Shown here one piece after another: positions 1 through 5,565 of a stretch of DNA of 8,439 bases. Under the pieces are notes generated by a model. That model made no database searches. It was not told the origin of the DNA and saw only the letters and a list, made by a program, of their open reading frames with translations. A program made the position numbers and the translations under genes. Origin of the DNA: an uncultured Clostridia bacterium (GTDB lineage Bacteria > Bacillota > Clostridia > Lachnospirales > Anaerotignaceae); contig CATZIM010000064.1 in NCBI GenBank assembly GCA_958420075.1, forward strand, positions 1 to 8,439, in the 5' to 3' direction. Position 1 is the stretch's first letter, and each line of letters opens with the position of its first letter.

Positions 1-631
1 TTGTATCGATGTTTTGGTCTCCATTCACGGAATCCATTCCTGTGTCAGGTGTCATTTGACGGAAAAACTGGTCCAGTGCATCGTCGCCTGTTGGAAATTG
101 AGAGCCTTCGTTATAAGTAAATGCACCATCCAAATAGGTGCCAATACGAAATTGTGTATACCATGTCTGATCGGATGGCTCTGTACTGATAGTGCCTGCC
201 ACAGAAGTTTGACCTGCTTCCCCGCGTCTTGGCTGGTCAATCAAAAATATGCTGTGACCCATTTTCAAGAACAGATTTGACCATCCATCTCTTCCGTCAG
301 GTGTTGTCATCCATCCCATTCTGGATTGGCCATATCCATGCAAAAATACCATCGGCAATTCTGTTTCATTTTCCGGGATTTGATAAAATACATTTGCATG
401 ATCCACATGGGAAGTGGAACCTTCTCTGGAAGTATAATAATGAGATACGTCAAATGTACCTTCCGATGTTGTTACAGTTCCGCCTGCGGAAAACATTCCT
501 TGTTCCGCAATTGTCAAGCTTCCGCTGCTGACTGTTTCTGCAGAACTTTCCTGTCCAGTGCATCCCGCAAGTATTGTCACACCTAATAGGCAAGCAATCG
601 CAAGTGACAGTATTCTTTTCTTTTTACTCAT
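1..631 (-). CDS. Secreted lipoprotein alpha/beta-hydrolase (esterase), 3' part outside window
   Basis: The visible 210 residues start at an ATG (629-631) preceded by a GGAGG site at 639-643. Residues 1-24 are a lipoprotein signal: KKKR, a hydrophobic stretch and the lipobox LAGC with Cys24, so the protein should be anchored to the outer face of the membrane. After a short linker comes EQGMFSAGGTV (43-53), then MVFLHGYGQS (94-103), the usual oxyanion-hole strand of alpha/beta hydrolases, TTPDGRDGW (109-117) and IDQPRRGEAG (131-140). From memory these blocks match the 'esterase 713-like' hydrolases (an ester-cleaving family). The nucleophilic serine and the catalytic acid and histidine would lie beyond the left edge, so activity cannot be judged. 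It starts 22 bases after the aldo/keto reductase stop and is probably co-transcribed with it. The substrate is unknown. The alpha/beta-hydrolase call is firm; the subfamily is likely. Confidence 0.88.
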   Translation of the reverse strand, partial: MSKKKRILSLAIACLLGVTILAGCTGQESSAETVSSGSLTIAEQGMFSAGGTVTTSEGTFDVSHYYTSREGSTSHVDHANVFYQIPENETELPMVFLHGYGQSRMGWMTTPDGRDGWSNLFLKMGHSIFLIDQPRRGEAGQTSVAGTISTEPSDQTWYTQFRIGTYLDGAFTYNEGSQFPTGDDALDQFFRQMTPDTGMDSVNGDQNIDT

Positions 632-653
632 AAAATTCCCTCCTGTTTTATTC

Positions 654-1502
654 TCATTTCTGTTCATCTACCGGAGGAACCATATTCGCATATCGATTTA
701 ACAGTTCCGGTGTGCTTGTATAGTAGCGTTTTTTCTTATCCAAAGCAGAGATTTCTGCCATCTCCTCATTTGTCAAAGCAAAGTCAAAGATATCAAAATT
801 ATCGCGGATATGTTCTGGATTCTTGGAGCCAGGAATGACAATGTTTCCGCTTTGAATATGCCATCTTAAAATAATCTGTGCATTACTTTTGTGATATTTC
901 TTTGCCAGACGTGTAAACACAGACTCTTTCATCAAAGAGGTGTCCCCATGTCCCAATGGATACCACGCCTGCGGAATCATTTTTTCTTTCTCCAAGAACG
1001 CTTTCAGTTCTTTTTCCTGAGAATATGGATGCAATTCTGTCTGCAATACAGTAGGTCTGATTTTGCAGATACGCAAAATTTCCTGTATCTGTTCTTGATT
1101 GAAATTGGAAAGTCCAATGGCTTTTACCTTTCCTTCCTGATATGCCCTTTCCATCTGCTGGTAACCGGCAACATAGTTGCCTGCCGGCTGGTGGATCAGC
1201 AGCAAATCGATATAGTCTGTGTGCAGTCTTTCCAGCGTTTTTTCTACAGCATCTGCCTGTTCATAGAATGACGGCCACAGTTTTGTTTCCAAAAAAATCT
1301 CTTTTCTGTCTATTCCAGATTTTTTCATGGCACGTCCAACTGCCTTTTCATTTACATAAGCATTTGCGGTATCAATCAGTCGGCACCCATTTTCCAGTGC
1401 GTAAAGAACAGATTTTTCTGCTTCGTCCGGTGTTAATAAAAACGTACCAATGCCTGCCATTGGCATTTTAATGCCGTTATTTAAAACTGCATATTCCATC
1501 AT
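654..1502 (-). CDS. Aldo/keto reductase, short (AKR5-like / 2,5-diketo-gluconate-reductase type)
   Basis: A soluble TIM-barrel NAD(P)H-dependent carbonyl reductase. Numbering from the upstream ATG at 1508, the catalytic tetrad is complete: Asp46 and Tyr51 in DTANAY, Lys76 in LETKLWP, and His106 in LLIHQP. IGLSNF (131-136) and the cofactor-phosphate loop IPGSKNPEHIRDN (225-237) are also present. The length, about 280 residues, is normal for the family. I place the start at the third codon, ATG at 1502, because the AAGGAG site (1512-1517) is then 9 bases away. The first ATG (1508) leaves only 3 bases, and the fourth codon is also ATG. The gene lies 105 bases after the preceding aldo/keto reductase and 22 bases before the esterase lipoprotein. 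Family members reduce aldehydes, ketones or diketones, and the actual substrate cannot be read from sequence. Confidence 0.93.
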   Translation of the reverse strand: MMEYAVLNNGIKMPMAGIGTFLLTPDEAEKSVLYALENGCRLIDTANAYVNEKAVGRAMKKSGIDRKEIFLETKLWPSFYEQADAVEKTLERLHTDYIDLLLIHQPAGNYVAGYQQMERAYQEGKVKAIGLSNFNQEQIQEILRICKIRPTVLQTELHPYSQEKELKAFLEKEKMIPQAWYPLGHGDTSLMKESVFTRLAKKYHKSNAQIILRWHIQSGNIVIPGSKNPEHIRDNFDIFDFALTNEEMAEISALDKKKRYYTSTPELLNRYANMVPPVDEQK

Positions 1503-1511
1503 AAGCATTCA

Positions 1512-1517
1512 CTCCTT
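1512..1517 (-). promoter_or_regulatory. Ribosome binding site that decides the start of the shorter aldo/keto reductase
   Basis: AAGGAG on the minus strand lies 9 bases before ATG 1502 and 3 bases before ATG 1508. The spacing favours the inner ATG. Confidence 0.6.
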
Positions 1518-1570
1518 TTTATTGTCCATTACTGTTTTCACTTATATTTTAAATACAATCGTCCACGTGC

Positions 1571-1608
1571 AGAAGTCTCCCTTTGTTATGCAGTTAAAAC
1601 CTTAAGGT
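1571..1608. repeat. 38-base repeated intergenic element, copy 1
   Basis: This stretch matches 4387-4424 without gaps at 30 of 38 positions by my hand alignment, including a run of ten identical bases (AGAAGTCTCC on the plus strand) at one end and AAGGT at the other. It begins on the last base of the 335-residue aldo/keto reductase stop codon and precedes the 282-residue reductase on the minus strand. Copy 2 completes a hairpin (GAGACTTC/GAAGTCTC) next to the element; copy 1 has only one arm, so it is not an intact terminator. It could be an operator shared by the two oxidoreductase transcription units or a degenerate transcript-end element. The function is unknown. Confidence 0.6.
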
Positions 1609-2615
1609 TATAACGAATTCTTTTTCATCCTGGATCCTCCAAAGACTTCGGACATAGTCATATTTTCAAGTGCATGATCAATTTCATTTACTTCTTTTTC
1701 GGAAAGCATCACTTCAGCAGACAATAAATTTTCTTTCATTCGCTCCACTTTTCTCGTACCTGGAATTGGCACAATATAAGGCTTTTTGCACATCATCCAC
1801 GCAAGAGAAATTTGTGCCTGTGTCGCCTGTTTTTTCTCTGCAATATCGTTCAGCAACTGTAAAAGGCCTTTATTTTTCTCCTGTGCTTCTTTTGAAAACT
1901 GCGGCATAATGCTGCGATAGTCATATCGGGAATCAAATACACAGTCACGACCATATTTTCCAGTGAGAAAACCGTTTGCCATAGGAGAAAAAGCCACTAA
2001 CCCTACATTCAGCTCTTCCAAAACAGGAAACAACGTTTCATACGTTCTTGCCATCATGGAGTATCTGTTTTCCACAGCTGTTACCTTACAAACGGCATCC
2101 GCACGGCGCAGATAATCCTCATTGGCTTCCGATATGCCCCAATGAAGGATTTTTCCTTCATCAATCAGTTCCTTCATCACTTCAGCTACTGTTTCCGGCG
2201 GAACAGCGGGATCTATGCGGTGCTGGAAATATAAATCTATATAATCTGTTTTCAAACGCTTCAAAGAACATTCTACAGATTTGCGTATCACTTCCGGTCT
2301 TGCATCCGGAATAAGAGCATGATTTACTTTTCCATCAGCTTTGTCAAAACCTATTCCAAACTTGGTTGCGATTTTCACACGATCGCGATATGGCTTCAGT
2401 GCTTCACCTACCAGCAGTTCATTTTCGTGTGGATTTTCCGCTGTACCATAAACTTCCGCTGTATCAAAAAATGTATATCCCATTTCATATGCTGCCTGAA
2501 TAGCTTTGATCGCTTCTTTTCTTTCTGTGGGCGCTCCATAAGCATGACTGAATCCCATACATCCCAGCCCTACAGCTGAAACCTCCAGATCTTTTCCCAA
2601 TATTCGATGTTTCAT
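1608..2615 (-). CDS. Aldo/keto reductase, long (AKR13/YajO/IolS-like type)
   Basis: A 335-residue NAD(P)H-dependent oxidoreductase with an (alpha/beta)8 barrel. The tetrad is intact: Asp51 and Tyr56 in DTAEVYG, Lys85 in ATKFG, His132 in YFQHRID. The WGISEA strand (159-164), AFSPM (208-212) and the cofactor loop IPGTRKVERMKEN (284-296) follow. The start is ATG 2615, one base after the stop of the flavoprotein gene (TAA-T-ATG), with AAGG 6 bases upstream. The resulting N-terminus, MKHRILGK, fits the family. An in-frame ATG at 2639 would add eight residues inside the upstream gene and is less likely. The arrangement implies translational coupling to the flavoprotein. Family members act on aldehydes, ketones, sugars or quinone-like compounds, and none can be assigned here. 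Confidence 0.93.
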   Translation of the reverse strand: MKHRILGKDLEVSAVGLGCMGFSHAYGAPTERKEAIKAIQAAYEMGYTFFDTAEVYGTAENPHENELLVGEALKPYRDRVKIATKFGIGFDKADGKVNHALIPDARPEVIRKSVECSLKRLKTDYIDLYFQHRIDPAVPPETVAEVMKELIDEGKILHWGISEANEDYLRRADAVCKVTAVENRYSMMARTYETLFPVLEELNVGLVAFSPMANGFLTGKYGRDCVFDSRYDYRSIMPQFSKEAQEKNKGLLQLLNDIAEKKQATQAQISLAWMMCKKPYIVPIPGTRKVERMKENLLSAEVMLSEKEVNEIDHALENMTMSEVFGGSRMKKNSL

Positions 2616-2616
2616 A

Positions 2617-3150
2617 TTAAGCCTTCTTTCCCATTTCATACGCTTCCTGTTCTACCCTGCTGCCTTTAATTGCGCCTTTTTCGTAAAATCCGCCGCCGTA
2701 AATTCTTCCTTTTACATTTGACCATGGCAAGCAATCTGTAAATCCAGCCAACGCATCAAACGTGCGCGCAAGCTGAACATTATCATCCGCAGCAGTTGCC
2801 GCAAAATAGAAGTCTTTCCGGCATATTTTTTCATATTTGGGCAAACACCTGTCTATAAATACTTTCATCTGACCTGACAACGAATAAAAATATACCGGTG
2901 TTGCAAGAAGAATCACATCTGCAGCCATCTTTTTTTCCAAAACCTGCGGCATGCCATCTTTTTGCACACATTTTTCCGTGCCACGGCATCCATAGCACGC
3001 CATGCAAGGCTGTAAATTCAAGTCCTGAATATATATTTTCTCCGTTTCGTTTCCGCTGTCAGAAGCTCCTTGCAAAAAAGCGTCGCACAATAAATCTGAA
3101 TTACCGCCTTTTCTTGGACTGCCTTCTATCGCCAATATTTTTTTGCTCAA
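2617..3150 (-). CDS. Iron-sulfur flavoprotein-type NAD(P)H:FMN reductase (flavodoxin fold)
   Basis: A 177-residue cytoplasmic protein. GSPRKGGNS (10-18) is the FMN phosphate-binding loop of the NADPH-dependent FMN reductase/flavodoxin-like fold, and TPVYFYSLSGQMK (84-96) is the second flavin-contacting segment. Cys49, Cys52, Cys55 and Cys61 form C-x2-C-x2-C-x5-C, the spacing of the compact [4Fe-4S] motif of archaeal and clostridial iron-sulfur flavoproteins, so it may pass electrons between a cluster and FMN. Family members reduce quinones, oxygen species or nitro compounds; the partner is not known here. The start is TTG, with AAGGAGG 8 bases upstream; no better start exists because the frame is closed by a stop at 3166. 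The 3' end is one base from the next start, so it sits inside a coupled cluster with the alcohol dehydrogenase and an aldo/keto reductase. Confidence 0.9.
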   Translation of the reverse strand: MSKKILAIEGSPRKGGNSDLLCDAFLQGASDSGNETEKIYIQDLNLQPCMACYGCRGTEKCVQKDGMPQVLEKKMAADVILLATPVYFYSLSGQMKVFIDRCLPKYEKICRKDFYFAATAADDNVQLARTFDALAGFTDCLPWSNVKGRIYGGGFYEKGAIKGSRVEQEAYEMGKKA

Positions 3151-3158
3151 TTTAAAAA

Positions 3159-3165
3159 CCTCCTT
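3159..3165 (-). promoter_or_regulatory. Strong ribosome binding site for a TTG-initiated gene
   Basis: AAGGAGG directly follows the alcohol dehydrogenase stop codon and lies 8 bases before TTG 3150. It supports TTG as the true start of the flavoprotein and suggests coupling to translation of the upstream gene. Confidence 0.75.
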
Positions 3166-4338
3166 TTACTCATAACATTCTTTTAAAATTTCCAGAATCT
3201 CTTCATGGGTCATTTTTTTATAGCTTCCTTGTGAGATATTACAAGAATCTGCAATTACTTTCAGTTCTGTTCTATCGTTCACTCCAATTTCGCGCAATGT
3301 TGCAGGCAATCCCAGTTCTTTCATGAAATCAGCCAGCGCCTGAATTCCTTCTATTGCCAGCTCATGGTCACTTCTTCCATTTCTTTCAATCCCCCATACG
3401 TTTTCCGCAAATCTTACAAATTTCGACAGACCGTAGGAATAAATGTGTTTATAGTACACTGGATGCAGCACTGCCAAGCCAAAACCATGATTGCAGTCTG
3501 TATATGCCCCCAATTGATGCTCTATTTGGTGACACTGAAAATCGCATTTTTTGCCTAGTTTGATAATTCTGTTCTCAGCCATTGTAGAAGCCCATAAAAG
3601 ATTGCTTCTTGCCGTATAGTCCTTTGGATTTTTTACAGCGTTGCGCAAATTACAGATCACACTTCTCATAAGTCCTTCTGAAATGTTGTCAGAGACGTTG
3701 TCTTCATTTGGTTCGCTGAAATATGTTTCCATAATATGAGACAAAATATCAAATCCGCCGGAAACCAGCTGTTTGATGGGAAGGCTATATGTATATACTG
3801 GATCCATCAACGCAAATCTCGGGTTGCACTTCGAATAATCTCTGCCTGTTTTCACTTTTTTCTCCTCGTTGGTAATCACAGCACCACCATTACACTCACT
3901 GCCTGTGCCGGCAGCAGTCACAATTACCCCTAATGGCAAAGGTTCAAAATCGACTACACCGGCTCTTTCCCAATAATCTGTCCAAATATCCCCCTCATAA
4001 ACAGCAGCCATAGAAACTGCTTTACAGCAATCCATAACAGAGCCACCGCCGATACCAAGAATTACATCAATATGGTTTTCTTTTGCCAGTTTTGCGCCTT
4101 CCAAAACCTTCTGGTAAGTTGGATTAGGCATAATACCCGAAAATTCCGTAACCTGTTTTCCCAGACCTTGCAGTAAAGAGATTACCTCTTCATAGATACC
4201 GTTCTTTTTGATAGAACCGCCGCCGTAAGCAACCATCACCCTATTGCCATATGGTTTCAGACAGCAGCATAAATACTCTTTCACACAGCCCTTTCCAAAA
4301 TATACTTTTGTTGCGTTTTCAAATATAAAATTATTCAT
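3166..4338 (-). CDS. Iron-containing alcohol dehydrogenase, YqhD/butanol dehydrogenase type
   Basis: A 390-residue group III alcohol dehydrogenase that would reduce aldehydes to alcohols with NAD(P)H in the cytoplasm. YGGGSIKKNG (38-47), PNP (71-73) and GIGGGS (95-100) form the dinucleotide-binding domain. The metal ligands Asp197 and His201 (FDILSH), His270 (HQIEH) and His284 (NHGFG) are all present, with exactly the spacing I recall for E. coli YqhD (194/198/267/281), so the enzyme should be active with Fe or Zn. The length is typical. The ATG at 4338 has AAGGAGG 8 bases upstream. It is the first gene of a five-gene run and follows the LysR gene after a terminator, which suggests control by that regulator. 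The sequence cannot separate a fermentative butanol role from detoxification of reactive aldehydes. Confidence 0.95.
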   Translation of the reverse strand: MNNFIFENATKVYFGKGCVKEYLCCCLKPYGNRVMVAYGGGSIKKNGIYEEVISLLQGLGKQVTEFSGIMPNPTYQKVLEGAKLAKENHIDVILGIGGGSVMDCCKAVSMAAVYEGDIWTDYWERAGVVDFEPLPLGVIVTAAGTGSECNGGAVITNEEKKVKTGRDYSKCNPRFALMDPVYTYSLPIKQLVSGGFDILSHIMETYFSEPNEDNVSDNISEGLMRSVICNLRNAVKNPKDYTARSNLLWASTMAENRIIKLGKKCDFQCHQIEHQLGAYTDCNHGFGLAVLHPVYYKHIYSYGLSKFVRFAENVWGIERNGRSDHELAIEGIQALADFMKELGLPATLREIGVNDRTELKVIADSCNISQGSYKKMTHEEILEILKECYE

Positions 4339-4361
4339 ATTAACAGCCTCCTTTTCATTTG

Positions 4362-4367
4362 ATTATA
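4362..4367 (-). promoter_or_regulatory. Candidate -10 box of the alcohol dehydrogenase operon
   Basis: A perfect TATAAT on the minus strand, 23 bases before the ATG at 4338. The hexamer 17 bases upstream is TTCTTA, a poor -35, so the promoter would need an activator. The box overlaps the end of the T-tract of the terminator just upstream, so the same bases may serve both. The call rests on one hexamer. Confidence 0.4.
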
Positions 4368-4396
4368 AAAAAATAGAGACTTCGTAAGAAGTCTCC
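4367..4396 (-). terminator. Intrinsic terminator after the LysR gene
   Basis: On the minus strand GAGACTTC, loop TTAC, GAAGTCTC form a perfect 8-bp stem followed by TATTTTTTT. The T-run is only on the minus-strand side, so it ends transcripts coming from the LysR gene, whose stop is about 40 bases upstream. Its upstream arm is part of the 38-base repeated element. It may also act as a partial barrier, or attenuator, ahead of the alcohol dehydrogenase. Confidence 0.8.
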
Positions 4397-4424
4397 ATTG
4401 GTTTTGCAGTATTAACTTAAAGGT
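4387..4424. repeat. 38-base repeated intergenic element, copy 2
   Basis: The gapless partner of 1571-1608 (30 of 38 identical). It lies between the LysR stop and the alcohol dehydrogenase start. Its AGAAGTCTCC end supplies one arm of the LysR terminator stem. The other 28 bases (TGCAGT and TTAA..TT.AAGGT) are outside the hairpin but still largely conserved, so terminator function alone does not explain the similarity. Confidence 0.6.
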
Positions 4425-4435
4425 ATATACTCATA

Positions 4436-5326
4436 CTATTTATATATTTTTTGAACCGCCTCTAAAAAACGCTTCACTTTTTTTGTAGGATTTGGGGAAT
4501 GAAGCAGTCCAAATGGAATTGTATAATTCCACTCAACTGGAATTATTTTTAAAAGCGGATGTACTTGCTGCCAATTTTCAATGGCCATTAAAATATCATT
4601 GCTGTTTTCACATCGGTTGAATATATCTACATCATAAAAATCTATATCCACAATATGAATCTGGGGATGATTTTTCCATAAATCATCTCTCAGCATATCA
4701 ACGTAATTACTCCAACCGCGGTGCATCAGCATAAAATTTTCACCGTACAGATCCTGTATAGAAAGCTTATCCTTGCCAGCCAGTCTATGATTGATGGATA
4801 CAGCACAACAGATCGGAACACTTGAAATTTCCAATCCTGCACATTCTCTGACATGGAGCATTGTATCATCAAAAATGCCTGCAACAACGTCTATATTCTG
4901 GCCAAGATTTTTCAAAATCTCTCTGGCATTTTCAGGTGTATTTACAAATGGCACAAGCTGAAATTTTGTATTGGGGCACTCTTCCTGTAGTTTATTCCAA
5001 GCTCCAATAAGTGTTTGTGGTGGTGTCATAGGAGATGAACCTATTCTGATGACATCTTCTTCTAAATTCATCGCGTTTTTCGCTCTGATCACAGAGTCTT
5101 TGCAATATTGCACAATATATTTAGCATCTTGGTAAAACGACTTTCCGCCTTCGGTCAAAACAAGTCCTCGATGGGTGCGAACAAAAAGTTCAATACCGAT
5201 ATCTCGCTCCAATAAATTGATTTGCTTGATTACCGCAGGAGGAGATATAAACATTTTTTCTGCCGCTTTATTAAAACTTCCTGCTTCCACAACTTGTATA
5301 AATGTTTCCAATTGTGGGTTATACAT
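4436..5326 (-). CDS. LysR-family transcriptional regulator
   Basis: A 296-residue DNA-binding regulator. Residues 1-60 form the winged helix-turn-helix: LETFIQVVEAGSFNKAAEK, then SPPAVIKQINLLE as the recognition helix, and LFVRTHRGLVLTEGG as the wing. From about residue 92 (IRIGSSPMTPP) comes the two-lobed effector-binding domain, up to FLEAVQKIYK. I choose ATG 5326 because AAGGAGGAG lies 6 bases upstream and the protein then starts in LysR fashion (MYNPQLETF); the longer frame would add 20 residues without a site. LysR proteins usually sense a small molecule linked to the genes they control. Here the downstream alcohol dehydrogenase cluster, on the same strand rather than divergent, is the natural candidate target. 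The effector is unknown. Confidence 0.95.
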   Translation of the reverse strand: MYNPQLETFIQVVEAGSFNKAAEKMFISPPAVIKQINLLERDIGIELFVRTHRGLVLTEGGKSFYQDAKYIVQYCKDSVIRAKNAMNLEEDVIRIGSSPMTPPQTLIGAWNKLQEECPNTKFQLVPFVNTPENAREILKNLGQNIDVVAGIFDDTMLHVRECAGLEISSVPICCAVSINHRLAGKDKLSIQDLYGENFMLMHRGWSNYVDMLRDDLWKNHPQIHIVDIDFYDVDIFNRCENSNDILMAIENWQQVHPLLKIIPVEWNYTIPFGLLHSPNPTKKVKRFLEAVQKIYK

Positions 5327-5357
5327 AAAAGCTCCTCCTTTATTTGTCTTTTCCTTT

Positions 5358-5386
5358 ATTTTATATGAATGAATTCTATAAAGCAA
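5358..5386 (-). promoter_or_regulatory. Likely sigma-A-type promoter of the LysR gene
   Basis: On the minus strand TTGCTT (5381-5386) and TAAAAT (5358-5363) are separated by 17 bases. The predicted transcript would start about 25 bases before the ATG at 5326, leaving just room for the strong ribosome binding site. Confidence 0.5.
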
Positions 5387-5517
5387 AATTTTTTAAGCAG
5401 TCTTCTTTTTCTGTATACTAGTGAACAATTAGTGTGTATAAGCAACTGCACCAAATTCATCTTTCATTTTATTTTTTATACCACATCTGTATTCGATGGA
5501 TAATGAAATCCTATTTC

Positions 5518-5556
5518 CCGCTATCTGCATTCATATTTATATGAAACAAATAGCGG
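5518..5556. terminator. Long hairpin past the SLH gene; T-tract on the plus-strand side
   Basis: CCGCTAT (5518-5524) pairs with ATAGCGG (5550-5556), and TTCATAT (5530-5536) pairs with ATATGAA (5539-5545), with two more pairs between. It lies 9 bases beyond the SLH gene stop. On the plus strand it is followed by TATTTTATTTTATT, a good terminator tail. On the minus strand, the direction of the SLH gene, it is followed by GAAATAGG without a T-run. It may therefore act mainly against plus-strand transcripts, or protect the 3' end of the SLH message. Confidence 0.6.
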
Positions 5557-5565
5557 TATTTTATT

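Noticed and set aside
891..1471. Plus-strand reading frames of 109-126 codons
   Set aside because: They lie opposite an aldo/keto reductase with intact catalytic residues, lack ribosome binding sites and give low-complexity, cysteine/phenylalanine-rich translations. They are shadows.
1571..1608. MerR-family operator with a 19-base spacer
   Set aside because: The CCTTAAGG and TTAA words recall such operators, but no proper dyad between matched -35 and -10 boxes is present on either strand, and no MerR gene is in the window.
2616..2639. Longer start of the 335-residue aldo/keto reductase at ATG 2639
   Set aside because: It would overlap the flavoprotein gene. The inner ATG at 2615 gives the family N-terminus and sits one base after the upstream stop.
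5327..5386. 20-residue N-terminal extension of the LysR regulator
   Set aside because: It places residues ahead of the normal LysR N-terminus, and the strong ribosome binding site lies just before ATG 5326. The extension also overlaps the likely promoter.
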